In this document: in pieces, positions 1 through 9,848 of the stretch
How positions within the stretch are numbered: the first letter of the stretch is position 1
Layout of the letters: each line of letters opens with the position of its first letter
Source: Paramagnetospirillum marisnigri
GTDB taxonomy: Bacteria; Pseudomonadota; Alphaproteobacteria; Rhodospirillales; Magnetospirillaceae
Direction of reading: 5' to 3'
Assembly (NCBI RefSeq): GCF_001650715.1
Contig: NZ_LWQT01000044.1
Coordinates: forward strand, 124,001-188,000
DNA length: 64,000 nt
Made by a program: the position numbers and the translations under genes
The notes under the pieces: model-generated
Databases searched by the model: none
Told to the model about the DNA's origin: nothing
Seen by the model: only the letters and a program-made list of their open reading frames with translations

Positions 1-759
1 GCCGAGAAGCTGGACAGTTTGCGCGAATTCCTCGGCAGCATGGAGCTGAAACTGGCCAAGGGCCAGGTGCTGCGCCCCGAGCATTTCAACCGCATCCTGG
101 AAGCGGTGGCCGATACCCCCAACGCCCATCTGGTCAATGAGGTGATCCTGCGCAGCCAGGCCCAGGCGGTCTACCAGCCCGAGAATATCGGCCATTTCGG
201 CCTGGGGCTGGCCAAATACGCCCATTTCACCTCGCCCATCCGCCGCTATGCCGACCTGCTGGTGCATCGCGCCCTGGTGACCGGACTGAAATTCGGCGAT
301 GGCGGACTGCCTGCGGATGCGGTTGTCGACTTCCCGGACTGGGGCGAACACATTTCGATGACGGAACGGCGTGCCGCCACCGCCGAGCGCGAAGCGGTGG
401 ACCGCTACGTCACCGCCTATCTGGCCGATCGGGTGGGCGCCGTCTTCAATGCCAAGGTCTCGGGCGTCACCCGTTTCGGCCTGTTCGTCACCCTGGAAGG
501 GACCGGCGCCGATGGGCTGGTGCCCATCTCGTCATTGCCCGAGGACTTCTATGTCCACGACGAGACCCATCACTGCCTGGTGGGCAAGCGCACCCGCAAG
601 ACCTTCCAACTGGGCCAGCGCCTGGATGTGGTGCTGCGCGAGGCCAATACCCTGACCGGCTCCATGGTGTTCAACCTGGACGGCGCCCCCGAGCGTGGCG
701 CCCGGCCGCCCCGTCGCGGTCCGGCACCGTTCCGCCCGCCTAAGCGCAAGGGGCGGTGA
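1..759 (+). CDS. rnr: Ribonuclease R, C-terminal part (5' end outside window)
   Basis: 3'-to-5' exoribonuclease of the RNB family, acting on structured RNA in the cytoplasm. The reading frame is open from base 1, so only the last 252 residues are present. Visible are the end of the RNB catalytic domain with the family signature HFTSPIRRYADLLVHRAL (about residues 75-92) and then an S1 RNA-binding domain (about 150-220, with GVTRFGLFVTLEGTGADGLV). The tail is basic and Pro/Arg-rich (RGARPPRRG, FRPPKRKGR), as is common in RNase R. The gene converges on a CBS-domain gene with only 3 bp between the stop codons and no terminator hairpin. RNase II is less likely because of the basic tail. Confidence 0.93.
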   Translation, partial: AEKLDSLREFLGSMELKLAKGQVLRPEHFNRILEAVADTPNAHLVNEVILRSQAQAVYQPENIGHFGLGLAKYAHFTSPIRRYADLLVHRALVTGLKFGDGGLPADAVVDFPDWGEHISMTERRAATAEREAVDRYVTAYLADRVGAVFNAKVSGVTRFGLFVTLEGTGADGLVPISSLPEDFYVHDETHHCLVGKRTRKTFQLGQRLDVVLREANTLTGSMVFNLDGAPERGARPPRRGPAPFRPPKRKGR

Positions 760-762
760 CGC

Positions 763-1146
763 CTATTCCTGCTTGATCTTGACCAGATCGCCGATGGAGA
801 CCATGCCGACCACCTTGCCCTCGCGCACCACCGGGACATGGCGGCAGCGGGTTTCGGTCATCACGGTCAGCAGGTAGTCGATATCGTCGTCGAGACGGCA
901 GGTGATGACGTCCCTGGTCATGGTTTCCGCCACCGACATGTCGATGGCGTCCCAGCCGGACCTGGCGACGCAACGGGCGATGTCGCGCTCGGAGAAGATG
1001 CCGACCACGCCGCCGGTGGGGTCGGTGCAGACCAGGGCGCCGATCCCCCTGTCTTGCAGTTGGACCGCCGCCTCGTGCAGCGATGAACCGGGGCTGATGG
1101 TGTGAACCAGATCGCCTTTCTTGGCGAGAACCTCTTCGACCCGCAT
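763..1146 (-). CDS. CBS-domain protein (tandem CBS pair)
   Basis: A 127-residue protein consisting almost entirely of two CBS motifs (about residues 8-60 and 70-125), which together form one Bateman module that typically binds adenine nucleotides. Typical strings are GALVCTDPTGGVVGIFSERD and HVPVVREGKVVGMVSIGDL. The start at 1146 is preferred over an upstream in-frame ATG at 1173 because a strong AAGGGGAAG ribosome site lies just before it. The protein has no catalytic domain and no membrane segment, so it is probably a stand-alone regulatory or sensor protein. The partner is unknown. It ends 3 bp from the RNase R stop. Confidence 0.88.
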   Translation of the reverse strand: MRVEEVLAKKGDLVHTISPGSSLHEAAVQLQDRGIGALVCTDPTGGVVGIFSERDIARCVARSGWDAIDMSVAETMTRDVITCRLDDDIDYLLTVMTETRCRHVPVVREGKVVGMVSIGDLVKIKQE

Positions 1147-1261
1147 GGCCTTCCCCTTGCCGATATGTCCCACGGGGGAACGGTATCAAAAAATTATGAA
1201 CCGATTATATAGCGATCCAATTCCAGCCCGTGGAATGGGCAAGTGGAGAATGGCTGTCGCG

Positions 1262-1322
1262 ACTTGCGGAAGCTAATTAAATTGTAAATAATTAAAATAT
1301 AGTGTAAATTATAATTTGATGA
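1262..1322 (+). promoter_or_regulatory. AT-rich putative promoter region
   Basis: About 60 bp made largely of A and T (taattaaattgtaaataatt and following bases) in an otherwise GC-rich chromosome. It ends about 30 bp before the ATG of a 41-aa membrane peptide. The composition fits an efficient promoter or a protein-binding tract. The exact -35/-10 elements cannot be assigned by eye. Confidence 0.4.
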
Positions 1323-1351
1323 GCGTGAACCCGCTCCTTAGGATTCATAAA

Positions 1352-1477
1352 ATGGAAAAGCACGAACCGCAAGCAGTTGGACTGCTGAGTGACTGGCTCG
1401 TTCCGCCGGTAATTGTCCCTCTTTTCCTGGTCATCTGCCTGATCACCTGGATCATGATCCGCCCATACGTGGGCTAG
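1352..1477 (+). CDS. Small single-span membrane protein (41 aa), unknown function
   Basis: ATG at 1352 with an AGGA ribosome site 8 bases upstream. The 41-residue product has a short polar N terminus (MEKHEPQAVGLLSDW) and one strongly hydrophobic segment (about residues 16-36, VPPVIVPLFLVICLITWIMI). The C-terminal tail is RPYVG. The stop codon TAG shares its G with the GTG of the next frame (TAGTG), which suggests translational coupling. It follows a very AT-rich putative promoter. I do not recognise a family. The call rests on the start context, the clear transmembrane segment and the coupling. Confidence 0.55.
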   Translation: MEKHEPQAVGLLSDWLVPPVIVPLFLVICLITWIMIRPYVG

Positions 1478-1722
1478 TGAAAGTCGTGGTGACTCAAATG
1501 CCAAGCAACAACCTGACATTTCCCATCTCGCGCGGCATCGAAGGAATGAATCATCTGGCAAAGTTCCTCAATGACGCTTCCCTTGTCGGCGACTGGCACT
1601 TTACCAAGGGGTCTCGGTTCGACCAGTCCCAGGTTTCCATCGACTTCGACAATCCCGCCGACTTGGCGCCAGCCTGGCGGAACTACCGTGCCAGCGCGCT
1701 GGCGAGGCCCGACCCGGGCTGA
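1477..1722 (+). CDS. Small hypothetical protein, coupled to the 41-aa membrane peptide
   Basis: GTG start overlapping the preceding stop by one base. The product has 81 residues, or 74 if the ATG at 1498 is used. It is soluble-looking, with motifs such as FPISRGIEGMNHLAKFLND and SQVSIDFDNPADLAPAWR. The last 40 bp overlap the 3' end of the convergent kinase gene. No family is recognised. The composition (Asn, Phe, Asp, few Arg/Ala/Gly runs) does not look like an antisense shadow. Still, it could be a chance frame. Confidence 0.45.
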   Translation: MKVVVTQMPSNNLTFPISRGIEGMNHLAKFLNDASLVGDWHFTKGSRFDQSQVSIDFDNPADLAPAWRNYRASALARPDPG

Positions 1723-3218
1723 TCCTCCGGCGGCTTCAGGCCGGTTACCGGCAGGGTGAAGAAGAAGGTGCAGCCCTGCCCCGGTTCGGATTCCACCCAG
1801 ATACGGCCCTTGTGGCGCTGGACGATGCATTTGCAGATGGCCAGTCCCACGCCGGTGCCGGGATATTCCGATGGATTGTGCAGGCGCCGGAAGATTTCAA
1901 AGATATCCTGGCTGGTGGCGCTAAGGCCGATGCCGTTGTCGGACACCGAAATCCGCCATTCCGCGTCGTCGCGTTTGGTCTCCACCACCACCGTCGGCGT
2001 CACGCCGGGCTTGCGGAACTTGACGGCGTTGCCGATCAGGTTCTGGAACAGTTGCATCAGCTGGATTTCATCGCCCATGACCTGGGGCAGTTCGCCGATG
2101 GTGACCAGGGCTCCGGCGTCGTCGATGCTGCTTTTCAGGTTGCGGATGGCGGCGGCGCAGGCTTCGTGCATGGAGACCGGGACAAACCCCTTCTCCTCGG
2201 TGGCGATGCGTGAATAGGCCAGCAGGTCGTTGATCAGCGTATGCATGCGCCGGGCGGCATCGATGATGAAGGTCATGTATTCCTGCGCCTCGGCATCCAT
2301 ATCTCCGCCCAGGCGTCGTTCCAGCAATTGGGTGAACGAGGTCAGGGTGCGCAACGGCTCCTGCAGGTCATGGGACGCCACATAGGCGAAGCGTTCCAGT
2401 TCGGTGTTCACCCGGGTCAGGTGCTCGACCGCCTGGCGCAGTTCCTGGTCGCGGGCCATGCGTTCGGTGACGTCGCGCAGGATGCCCACATAGTGCGAGA
2501 CGCGGCCATCCAGGTCACGCACCGGCGACACCGCCGCCTCCTCCCAATAGCTGGAGCCGTCCTTGCGGCAGTTATGCAGGGTCCCGCGCCAGACCTGCCC
2601 CGCCTGGATGGTGTGCCAGATGTCGTCATAGGTCTCGCCGCTGGCGGCATCGGCCCGCAGGATGCTGGGCGGCTGGCCCAGCACCTCGGCGGGGCCATAG
2701 CCCGATGTGTCGCGGAAGCAGGGATTGACATAGGTCATCAGCCCTTCGGTATTGGTCACCACCACCGACACCGGGCTTTGTTCCACCACCATGGACAGGA
2801 CGCGCACCTGTTCCTCGGCCGCCCGGCGTCGGGCGCGCTCGCCCGCGTCGCGCAACTCGCGCTCGATGGCGGGAACCAGCCGGGCCAGGGCGGCCTTGTC
2901 GATGAAGTCGTGGGCGCCCCGCTTCATCAGCTTGACCGCTTCCTCGGCCCGCACCATGCCCGACATGATGATGAACGGCAGGTCGAGCCCGCTGGCCTGG
3001 AGAGTCTCGAGGGCGCCGGCGGCGCTGAAGGCGGGGAGGTTGAAATCGCTGAGGACCAGATCCCAGGGGCCGCGCTGCAGGCCGGTGCGCATGTCCTCGG
3101 CCGTCTCCACCCTGAGCAGGGTAGGGGAGAAACCGCCGCGGATCAGCTCCAGTTCCACCAGTTCGGCATCGTCGGGCGAATCTTCCACCAGGATCACCCT
3201 GAGCGGCCTGGCATCCAT
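1683..3218 (-). CDS. Receiver-PAS-histidine kinase
   Basis: Two-component protein of about 511 residues with an unusual order. An N-terminal receiver (about 5-125; phospho-acceptor Asp in LVLSDFNLPAFS, conserved Lys in HDFIDKAAL) is followed by a PAS/PAC sensor domain (about 145-265, ending GILRDVTERMARDQE). The phytochrome-like HisKA domain has phospho-His in FAYVASHDLQEPLRTL, and the HATPase domain has N box NLIGNAVKF and G boxes DNGIGL and GTGVGLAI. There are no membrane segments, so it is cytosolic. The start at 3218 (MDARPLRV) has an AAGGAGGGGGAG site upstream; a start at 3278 is possible. It is a close architectural relative of the kinase at 9849-11411. Its signal is unknown. Confidence 0.88.
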   Translation of the reverse strand: MDARPLRVILVEDSPDDAELVELELIRGGFSPTLLRVETAEDMRTGLQRGPWDLVLSDFNLPAFSAAGALETLQASGLDLPFIIMSGMVRAEEAVKLMKRGAHDFIDKAALARLVPAIERELRDAGERARRRAAEEQVRVLSMVVEQSPVSVVVTNTEGLMTYVNPCFRDTSGYGPAEVLGQPPSILRADAASGETYDDIWHTIQAGQVWRGTLHNCRKDGSSYWEEAAVSPVRDLDGRVSHYVGILRDVTERMARDQELRQAVEHLTRVNTELERFAYVASHDLQEPLRTLTSFTQLLERRLGGDMDAEAQEYMTFIIDAARRMHTLINDLLAYSRIATEEKGFVPVSMHEACAAAIRNLKSSIDDAGALVTIGELPQVMGDEIQLMQLFQNLIGNAVKFRKPGVTPTVVVETKRDDAEWRISVSDNGIGLSATSQDIFEIFRRLHNPSEYPGTGVGLAICKCIVQRHKGRIWVESEPGQGCTFFFTLPVTGLKPPEDQPGSGLASALAR

Positions 3219-3414
3219 CTTTCGCGCTCTCCCCCTCCTTGAGCCATCCCGTCCCCATGCAAGCGAGAAATATAGCAATCAAACCGCGATTTGTCCTGGG
3301 ACTATCTCCGCCGGGGGCGTTCAGTGTTTATTCGACATTCACACCCCCCCGAAACTCCGTTCATTCCTTCCGGATATAACCTGTGGCCTGAGTTCAAGCA
3401 TGAGAGGCGGAAAC

Positions 3415-3741
3415 ATGTTCCCCCATAAGGATAGGCGCCGGTTGCCGCGCAAGGTCGGGCAGGGGCTGGTCGTCCTGATCAACGGCAAGGTCCATCCGGT
3501 GATCGATATCTCCACGGCGGGAGTCTCGTATCAGGCCGCCAACCACAAAATCGGCGCCACGGTTGCGCTGACCATCGCCCGGCTCAGCGATATTAGTGAC
3601 TGCATAGATGCCAAGATCACGGTAATATCGAAGGATGAAACCGTGACCCGAGCCGAGTTCAAGCCGACCATGCCACTGCTGCGCTATATCATCAGTCATA
3701 TCGGCGAGGCGACGAGAGCGGTGCCCGCCTATTTCAGATAA
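3415..3741 (+). CDS. PilZ-domain protein
   Basis: A 108-residue single-domain protein with the two PilZ c-di-GMP-binding motifs: the Arg-rich motif in KDRRRLPRKVGQG (about residues 5-17) and D-x-S-x-x-G in VIDISTAGVSY (about 35-45). PilZ proteins bind cyclic di-GMP and alter the output of motility, secretion or polysaccharide systems. The start at 3415 is preferred for the GAGGCGG site upstream; an ATG at 3400 is in frame. The stop lies 8 bases before an HD-GYP response regulator, so sensor and degrader of the same messenger are probably co-transcribed. Confidence 0.8.
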   Translation: MFPHKDRRRLPRKVGQGLVVLINGKVHPVIDISTAGVSYQAANHKIGATVALTIARLSDISDCIDAKITVISKDETVTRAEFKPTMPLLRYIISHIGEATRAVPAYFR

Positions 3742-3749
3742 TTGCGACC

Positions 3750-4850
3750 ATGGCCATGCACGGACAAGTCGCCCTCATCGCCGTCATCGATTCCCATGAT
3801 GCGTCGCGCCAGCAGGTGACGCAGGCGCTGATGTCGCTTTACCGGGTCAATGCCTATGCCGACAGCGAGCGGGCGATCCATGGTTTGCGGGCGGCGCCTC
3901 CGGCGGTGATCCTGGTGGACGAGCAGGTTCCGCCCAAGGGCGGTAGCGCCTTCATTTCCCATCTGAAGCACGAGCCCGCCCTGGCCGCCATCCCCACGGT
4001 GATCACGGGCAAGCGGGACGAGGCCGTCCTGGCCGAGATGGCCAAGCAGTGCGGGGCGGTGGGTTCTCTGCCCAAGCCGTTCCGGCGCAGCGCCCTGATC
4101 AAGACCGTCACCGCCCTGATCAACCGGAATGTGGAGGCCGACTGGGACAACCTGCCCGAGATCCAGCGCCAGGCGCTGAAGGGGACGGTGGAGGTGTTCA
4201 ACAACATCTCCGACTTCATCGCGGCGGGCGAGCCGGTACCGTTCGGCTCGGTCAAGGAGGCCTGCGCGCCGCTGATCGACGCGGTGGCCAAGAATGACTT
4301 CAAGGGCATCCTCAACGGCGTCAGGGAGCACGACAACTACTCCTACGCCCACAGCATGCGGGTGGCGACCCTGCTGTCACTGTTCGGCCATACCCTGGGC
4401 CTGCCCAAGGAGGATCAACTGGTGCTGGCCAGCGGCGGGCTTCTCCATGACGCGGGCAAGATTTCCATTCCCCACGAGGTGCTGAACAAGCCCGGCCGCC
4501 TGACCGAGGAGGAATTCACGGTGATGAAAAGCCACGTCACCGAGACCATCAAATTCCTCGACGTGGCCCACGACATCCCCAAGCCGGTGATGATCATCGC
4601 CGCCCAGCATCACGAGAAACTGGACGGCACCGGCTATCCCAATGGCCTCAAGGGAGGGGCGCTGAACGATCTGGCCCGCATGGCCTCCATCGTCGACGTG
4701 TTCAGCGCGCTCACCGATCGCCGCGTCTACAAGCCGCCCATGCCGGCGGAAAAGGCGCTCGATATCATGACCCACGAGATGGACCACCACCTGGACCAGC
4801 ATTTCCTGGCCCTGTTCAAGACCATGCTGCTGGACGCGGTGGTGGACTGA
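3750..4850 (+). CDS. Response regulator with HD-GYP phosphodiesterase domain
   Basis: 366-residue RpfG-like protein. The N-terminal receiver-like domain (about 5-125) has VILVDEQVPPKGG where the phospho-acceptor Asp is expected and the conserved Lys in LPKPF. A linker helix region follows. The HD-GYP domain (about 185-360) has the metal-binding HD in LLHDAGK and the GYP signature in HHEKLDGTGYPNGL. The family hydrolyses cyclic di-GMP. It follows a PilZ gene by 8 bases. The catalytic residues appear intact, so activity is expected. The partner kinase is not known; the receiver-PAS-kinase upstream is on the opposite strand. Confidence 0.88.
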   Translation: MAMHGQVALIAVIDSHDASRQQVTQALMSLYRVNAYADSERAIHGLRAAPPAVILVDEQVPPKGGSAFISHLKHEPALAAIPTVITGKRDEAVLAEMAKQCGAVGSLPKPFRRSALIKTVTALINRNVEADWDNLPEIQRQALKGTVEVFNNISDFIAAGEPVPFGSVKEACAPLIDAVAKNDFKGILNGVREHDNYSYAHSMRVATLLSLFGHTLGLPKEDQLVLASGGLLHDAGKISIPHEVLNKPGRLTEEEFTVMKSHVTETIKFLDVAHDIPKPVMIIAAQHHEKLDGTGYPNGLKGGALNDLARMASIVDVFSALTDRRVYKPPMPAEKALDIMTHEMDHHLDQHFLALFKTMLLDAVVD

Positions 4851-4872
4851 GGGATCTGAAGCCCCACCCCGG

Positions 4873-4927
4873 CCCCCCTCCCGACCTCCCCCCGCGCGGA
4901 TCGCGTGGGGGGAGGTCGGGAGGGGGG
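4873..4927. terminator. Perfect 21-bp inverted repeat between convergent genes
   Basis: Arms at 4873-4893 and 4907-4927 are perfectly complementary over 21 bp (C6-TCCCGACCT-C6 against its reverse complement), with a 13-base loop. There is no T-run on either side. It sits between the convergent HD-GYP and ettA genes, where a bidirectional transcription stop is expected. It also resembles the G/C-rich short repeats seen elsewhere in this window. Confidence 0.6.
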
Positions 4928-4933
4928 CGAACG

Positions 4934-6613
<1,680 letters not shown>

Positions 6614-6780
6614 CGGGCTTCTCCGCTTCGGGCTGGGCATGCTTGGGCAATGGAGTAGACGCAAGCCCCGCCCAGGTCAAGCGTGGGGAGGGTGACACAT
6701 TCAGTGCGGTTGCTCCCCGGCCCGCCATGGGAGTACCCTTTAAAGAAAACAGGGAAAATCGCCGAGGGGAGAACACGGCC

Positions 6781-7917
6781 ATGGCTAAAACGCACAAGAT
6801 CGCGCTGGCCCTGCAAGGGGGTGGTGTGCATGGGGCCTTTACCTGGGGGGTGCTGGATGCCCTGCTGGACGAAGCAGCCCAGGGACATCTGGACATCGTC
6901 GGTGTCAGTGGTTCGTCGTCAGGAGCCCTGAGCGCCACCGCCCTGGTCTACGGCTTCCACGAAGGGGCCGCCCTGCCGGGTCCGGCCACGGCGCGGACCA
7001 AGCGCATGGCCGAGGCGGCGCGGGCCAAGATTCGCGAGCTGTGGGAAACCGTGGCGCGCACCGCCTTCTGGGGCGGCAACCCCTTCGTCGCCGCCATCGG
7101 ACTCGCGCCGGACTGGAATATCGACGAAACCGCCGCCGCCCGCTGGGCCGATGTGTCGCTGGCGTCGGGCCATCCCACCGAAACCGGGTTGGGGGCAACC
7201 CTGAACACGGTGTTGCGCGAGGTGCTGCCCGAGATTCCCGCCATCTTCGCCCTGCCGCAGCCCGGAACCCCCATGCTGGTGGTGGCCGCCACCGATGTGG
7301 TCGATTGTCGCCGCCAGTTGTTCGTGGACGGCGCCGTCGCCCCCGATGTCATCCGCGCCACCAGCGCCCTGCCCACCAGCTTCCAGATGGGGGCGGCGGG
7401 GGGACGGGCCTATTGGGATGGCGGTTATATGGGCAATCCGCCGCTCACCCCCTTGATCGAGTGCCTGCACGAGAACGACGCGCACGATCTGCTGGTGGTG
7501 ACCATGAATCCGCTGCGGCGTGAAACCGTGCCCCATGGGCCGCGCCAGATTCTCGACCGGATGAACGAAGTCACCTTCAATTCATCGCTGATCCACGAGG
7601 TCAACGCCATCGAGACCATCAACCGGCTGATCGATGCCGGGCTGGTCAAGGAATCCCCTGGCCGCGAGCGTCCCTACCACCGCATCAACCTGCATCGCAT
7701 CCATTCGGACGAAGAGATCGCCAAGCTGGGCATCTATTCCAAGGATGCCCCATCGTGGGATTTCCTGGTGCATCTGCATGGGCTGGGGCGCGCCGCCTTC
7801 CAGGCCTCCTGGCCGACCATCAAGCCGACACTGGGCAAGTCGTCGTCGTGGGACACCACCGCCATGTGCGACAGCATCCTGGCGCGCAAGGCCATCACCA
7901 CCCGCGAGCGGGGATAG
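6781..7917 (+). CDS. Patatin-like phospholipase
   Basis: 378-residue Ser/Asp-dyad lipid hydrolase. It carries the oxyanion motif LALQGGGVHGAFTWG (about residues 9-23), the nucleophile elbow GSSSG in GVSGSSSGALSAT (about 40-52) and the catalytic Asp in the DGG motif YWDGGYMGNPPL (about 210-221). No signal peptide or membrane segment is visible, so it is cytosolic or membrane-peripheral. ATG at 6781 has a GAGGGGAG site. It stands alone, divergent from ettA, and is followed by a hairpin shared with the opposing chemoreceptor gene. The substrate cannot be told from sequence; phospholipids or polyhydroxybutyrate-granule lipids are options. Confidence 0.88.
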   Translation: MAKTHKIALALQGGGVHGAFTWGVLDALLDEAAQGHLDIVGVSGSSSGALSATALVYGFHEGAALPGPATARTKRMAEAARAKIRELWETVARTAFWGGNPFVAAIGLAPDWNIDETAAARWADVSLASGHPTETGLGATLNTVLREVLPEIPAIFALPQPGTPMLVVAATDVVDCRRQLFVDGAVAPDVIRATSALPTSFQMGAAGGRAYWDGGYMGNPPLTPLIECLHENDAHDLLVVTMNPLRRETVPHGPRQILDRMNEVTFNSSLIHEVNAIETINRLIDAGLVKESPGRERPYHRINLHRIHSDEEIAKLGIYSKDAPSWDFLVHLHGLGRAAFQASWPTIKPTLGKSSSWDTTAMCDSILARKAITTRERG

Positions 7918-7943
7918 AAAAAAGGGGGCGCTTTGGCGCCCCC
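7918..7943 (-). terminator. Rho-independent terminator of the chemoreceptor gene
   Basis: GGGGGCGC / GCGCCCCC stem (7924-7931 with 7936-7943) and a 4-base loop. On the minus strand it is followed by a run of six T. It lies 31 bp past the stop of the minus-strand chemoreceptor gene. Confidence 0.85.
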
Positions 7944-7974
7944 TCCACCCCATGGTGAACCGGTCCGTCTGGTC

Positions 7975-9696
7975 CTATTCCGCCGCCAGGGCGAAACGGG
8001 TCGGCCGGTTGTCCTGGTCCTGGTCGTGCTCCTGATGGATGGCCACCAGGAAGCTTTCCACCTCGCGGCGCAGGTCATCGGCCTGGCGCCCCAGTTCGGT
8101 GGCGGCGGCCAGCACCTCGTCGGCGGTCATGCCCGCCAGATGGGCGGCTTCGCTGACATCGGAAATATTGCTGGACACCTCGGTGGTGCCGACCGAGGCC
8201 TGCTCGATGCTCCGCGCGATTTCGGTGGTGGCGGCGGCCTGCTGTTCCACCGCCTCGGCCACCGTCCCGGAAATGCTGTCGATGTCGCTGATGGTGCGCA
8301 CGATGGCGGCAATGGCGGCGGCGGCATTTTCCGCCGCCGACTGGACTTCGAGAATCTGCGAGGAAATCTCGTCGGTGGCGCGCGAGGTCTGGTTGGCCAG
8401 GGTCTTGACCTCGTTGGCGACCACGGCGAAGCCCTTGCCGGCCTCGCCGGCGCGGGCGGCCTCGATGGTGGCGTTCAGCGCCAGCAGATTGGTCTGGGAC
8501 GCGATGTCGTTGATGAGTTGCACCACCTCGCCGATACGTCCGGCCGCGGCGGTCAGTCCGCCGACGATCTCGGTTCCGCGCTCGGCTTCGTTCACCGCCG
8601 TCTTGGCGAAGTTGGTGGAGACTTCCACCTGGCGGGCGATCTCGGCCTCGGAGGCGTGCAGCTCTTCCGTGGCGGCGGCCACGGTCTGGACGCTCATGGC
8701 GGCCTGGTTGGCCGCCTCGGCAACGGTGGAAGACTGCTGACTGGTCTGGCTCGCCACCGCCGACATGGTCTGGCTGGTGGTCTGAAGCTGGGTGGCGGCG
8801 GCGCCCACCGACTTCACCACGCCGGACACCTTGGCGTCGAACTCGGCCGCCAACTGCACCAGACGGCGCTGACGGGCCAGGTCGGCTTCCTGGCGGCGGT
8901 TCTTTTCCTCGGCGGTCTTGGCGGCGGCCTCGATATGGGAGCGGAACACCAGCAGGCCACGGGCCAGGGCGCCGATCTCGTCCTTGCGGTCGATATAGTG
9001 AACCTCGGCGGTGGCGTCATCCAGGGCGAGGCGGTCCAGGGTATTGGTCACGTCGCGCAAGGGGCGGGTGATGCCGCGTCCCACCCAGGCGGCGATGCTC
9101 CAGACCACCGCCAGGATGACCAGGGCGGCGGCGGCGAAGCTGATGGCGCGGCCCTGGAAGGCGGCGCTGACATCATCGATATAGATGCCGCTGCCGATCA
9201 CCCAGCCCCAGGGCGCGAAGGATTGAACGAAGGACAGTTTGCCGACCGGTTGGGTGGCGCCCGGCTTGGGCCACTGGTAGTAGACGAAGCCCGCGCCCTT
9301 CTCCTTGGCGACGCGGTTGAATTCCTGGAAGATCAGCTTTCCGTCGGGATCCTTCATTTCGCCGACCGAAGTGCCCACCAGCTTGCGGTTGGGGTGGGCC
9401 AGCATCACCGAATCACTGACGCGATGGACCCAGAAATACTCGGTGCCCTCGTAGCGCAGGCGATCCACCGCCGACAGCGCCGCCGCCTGCGCCTCGTCGC
9501 GGGTCATCTTGCCCGAGCGTTCCTGTTCCTCGAACCAGGCCAGCAGGGAATTGCCGGTTTCAACCAGATGACGAGTCTTGACCTCGCGGTCGTCCATCAG
9601 GTCATGGCGGGTCTGCACCAGACTGGCGGCCACCACCGCCAGGACGCCACAGAGCGCGGTCAATACGATAAGCCGCAACCGAATGCCGATTCGCAT
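7975..9696 (-). CDS. Methyl-accepting chemotaxis protein with Cache sensor
   Basis: 573-residue receptor. It has an N-terminal membrane segment ([19 protein letters not shown], about 9-27), then a periplasmic Cache domain (about 35-185) with typical strings [17 protein letters not shown] and [14 protein letters not shown] second membrane segment (about 190-210), a HAMP domain and a long cytoplasmic signalling domain follow. The hairpin tip reads [21 protein letters not shown]. Its C terminus FALAAE is not a CheR/CheB-tethering pentapeptide. Ligands of such Cache domains are usually small carboxylates or amino acids; this one is unknown. The start at 9696 has a GGGGA site. No che operon is adjacent. 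Confidence 0.92.
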   Translation of the reverse strand: MRIGIRLRLIVLTALCGVLAVVAASLVQTRHDLMDDREVKTRHLVETGNSLLAWFEEQERSGKMTRDEAQAAALSAVDRLRYEGTEYFWVHRVSDSVMLAHPNRKLVGTSVGEMKDPDGKLIFQEFNRVAKEKGAGFVYYQWPKPGATQPVGKLSFVQSFAPWGWVIGSGIYIDDVSAAFQGRAISFAAAALVILAVVWSIAAWVGRGITRPLRDVTNTLDRLALDDATAEVHYIDRKDEIGALARGLLVFRSHIEAAAKTAEEKNRRQEADLARQRRLVQLAAEFDAKVSGVVKSVGAAATQLQTTSQTMSAVASQTSQQSSTVAEAANQAAMSVQTVAAATEELHASEAEIARQVEVSTNFAKTAVNEAERGTEIVGGLTAAAGRIGEVVQLINDIASQTNLLALNATIEAARAGEAGKGFAVVANEVKTLANQTSRATDEISSQILEVQSAAENAAAAIAAIVRTISDIDSISGTVAEAVEQQAAATTEIARSIEQASVGTTEVSSNISDVSEAAHLAGMTADEVLAAATELGRQADDLRREVESFLVAIHQEHDQDQDNRPTRFALAAE

Positions 9697-9848
9697 GACT
9701 GATTTCCCCTGCCTCAAGCCCGGTATTCCGGACGATTCCGCTTCGCGCCAGCGCGCGTCGGTTGATTCTTGAGCTTGGCTTGTAGGGGTGAATAAATCAG
9801 CAGTCAATTGCCGATTTGGATTATTTACAATTCAAATACACGCCGCTA

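Noticed and set aside
1292-1561. 89-aa minus-strand frame over the AT-rich promoter region
   Set aside because: No ribosome site and no recognisable sequence; the plus-strand small genes in the same place have better signals.
7933-9702. 589-aa plus-strand frame opposite the chemoreceptor
   Set aside because: Low-complexity Gly/His/Leu antisense shadow of the methyl-accepting protein; no domain or sensible start context.
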